DNA of 6,857 nucleotides from Planctomycetota bacterium. GTDB taxonomy: Bacteria; Planctomycetota; UBA11346. The first letter of the stretch is position 1; each line of letters starts with the position of its first letter. Positions 6,529 to 6,857 of the stretch are shown here, one piece after another. The DNA lies in assembly GCA_947470885.1 (NCBI GenBank), contig CANIXE010000123.1, forward strand, positions 1 through 6,857, in the 5' to 3' direction. The notes beneath the pieces were generated by a model. The model was not told the origin of the DNA and did no database searches. It saw nothing but the letters and a program-made list of their open reading frames with translations. A program made the position numbers and the translations under genes.

Positions 6529-6560
6529 GTACCAAATCAGAGGCCGGCGAGGGTATCGGT

Positions 6561-6857
6561 TCACCTCCGATAGTGGAGGTTCCAGCCGTAGCCATGGCCG
6601 TGGATCTCCACCGTGGGACCGGGTTGAGTCACCGGTTGGGGGCAGACGGCTTGGGGAAAGGCGGGCCACCGACCGATTTGGAGAAAGAGCACGGACGGGG
6701 TGGTGGTGTAGGTGCCGAACACCGCGGTATTTTCCAGCGGAGGAGCTTCGGCGTCCCGCTTGGCGGCGGCCACGGCGGCTTCCTGCTTGGCGACTTCCAG
6801 ATCCGCCAGGCGCTTTTTCCGCCGATCCGCTTCGTCGGCAGCGATCCTGGTCTCGTC
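6561..6857 (-). CDS. Unrecognised protein, C-terminal 98 residues (5' end outside window)
   Basis: The reading frame is open from the window edge to a stop at 6561, so the start lies beyond 6857. The visible first ~38 residues are rich in Ala, Glu, Asp, Lys and Arg (DETRIAADEADRRKKR... type), look helical and are probably coiled coil. The remaining ~60 residues change character: Thr/Pro-rich, with a short hydrophobic stretch (SVLFLQIG), one Cys, several Pro-Gln pairs, and a C-terminal tail HGHGYGWNLHYRR. I do not recognise the family. It is not the C-terminus of FliE or FlgC, the usual genes before fliF. It runs in the same direction as the flagellar genes but ends 96 bp before the putative promoter, so it is probably a separate unit. 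The change from helix to a Pro/aromatic tail would suit an exported or envelope protein, but that is a guess. That the frame is coding is inferred from its openness and composition. Confidence 0.55.
   Translation of the reverse strand, partial: DETRIAADEADRRKKRLADLEVAKQEAAVAAAKRDAEAPPLENTAVFGTYTTTPSVLFLQIGRWPAFPQAVCPQPVTQPGPTVEIHGHGYGWNLHYRR

Overview
This window is the core of a flagellar basal-body/export operon. It comes from a GC-rich (roughly 60-65%), motile bacterium. All confident genes lie on the minus strand, so transcription runs from high to low coordinates. In transcriptional order they are fliF (MS-ring), fliG (rotor/switch), fliH (ATPase regulator), fliI (export ATPase), fliJ (export stalk) and a membrane-anchored coiled-coil protein in the YlxF/MotE position. 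The phylum cannot be fixed from this sequence. The proteins are divergent from the E. coli and Bacillus versions, and a GC-rich diderm lineage (for example Planctomycetota, Verrucomicrobiota, Acidobacteriota or similar) is only a guess.

Layout from high to low coordinates: 6857-6561 is the C-terminal end of an unrecognised minus-strand protein with a charged helical segment and a Pro/His/Gly/Tyr tail. It is followed by a ~145 bp gap (6560-6415). This gap holds a possible stem-loop and a good -24/-12 (sigma-54 type) promoter candidate at 6464-6449, then a Shine-Dalgarno and the fliF ATG at 6414. From 6414 to 248 six genes are packed with gaps of 0-6 bp or overlaps of 1-4 bp, which is typical of one translationally coupled transcript. 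Below 248 the operon stops. The last ~245 bp contain a striking inverted repeat built from 8-bp units (about 82-229) and nothing else recognisable.

How the genes work together: FliF polymerises in the inner membrane as the MS-ring and, through its C-terminal tail, carries FliG, the stator-facing rotor protein. FliH, FliI and FliJ form the soluble part of the flagellar type III export gate that drives delivery of rod, hook and filament subunits. The last gene is a single-pass membrane protein whose C-terminal helical repeats resemble the MgtE-N/FliG-middle-type domain of MotE/YlxF proteins, which suggests a chaperone or motor-accessory role.

No new defence, mobile or biosynthetic system is visible. 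The points most worth following are the sigma-54-type promoter (which also decides the fliF start), the octamer inverted repeat at the operon end, the internally duplicated MotE-like protein, and small departures in FliG and FliH.
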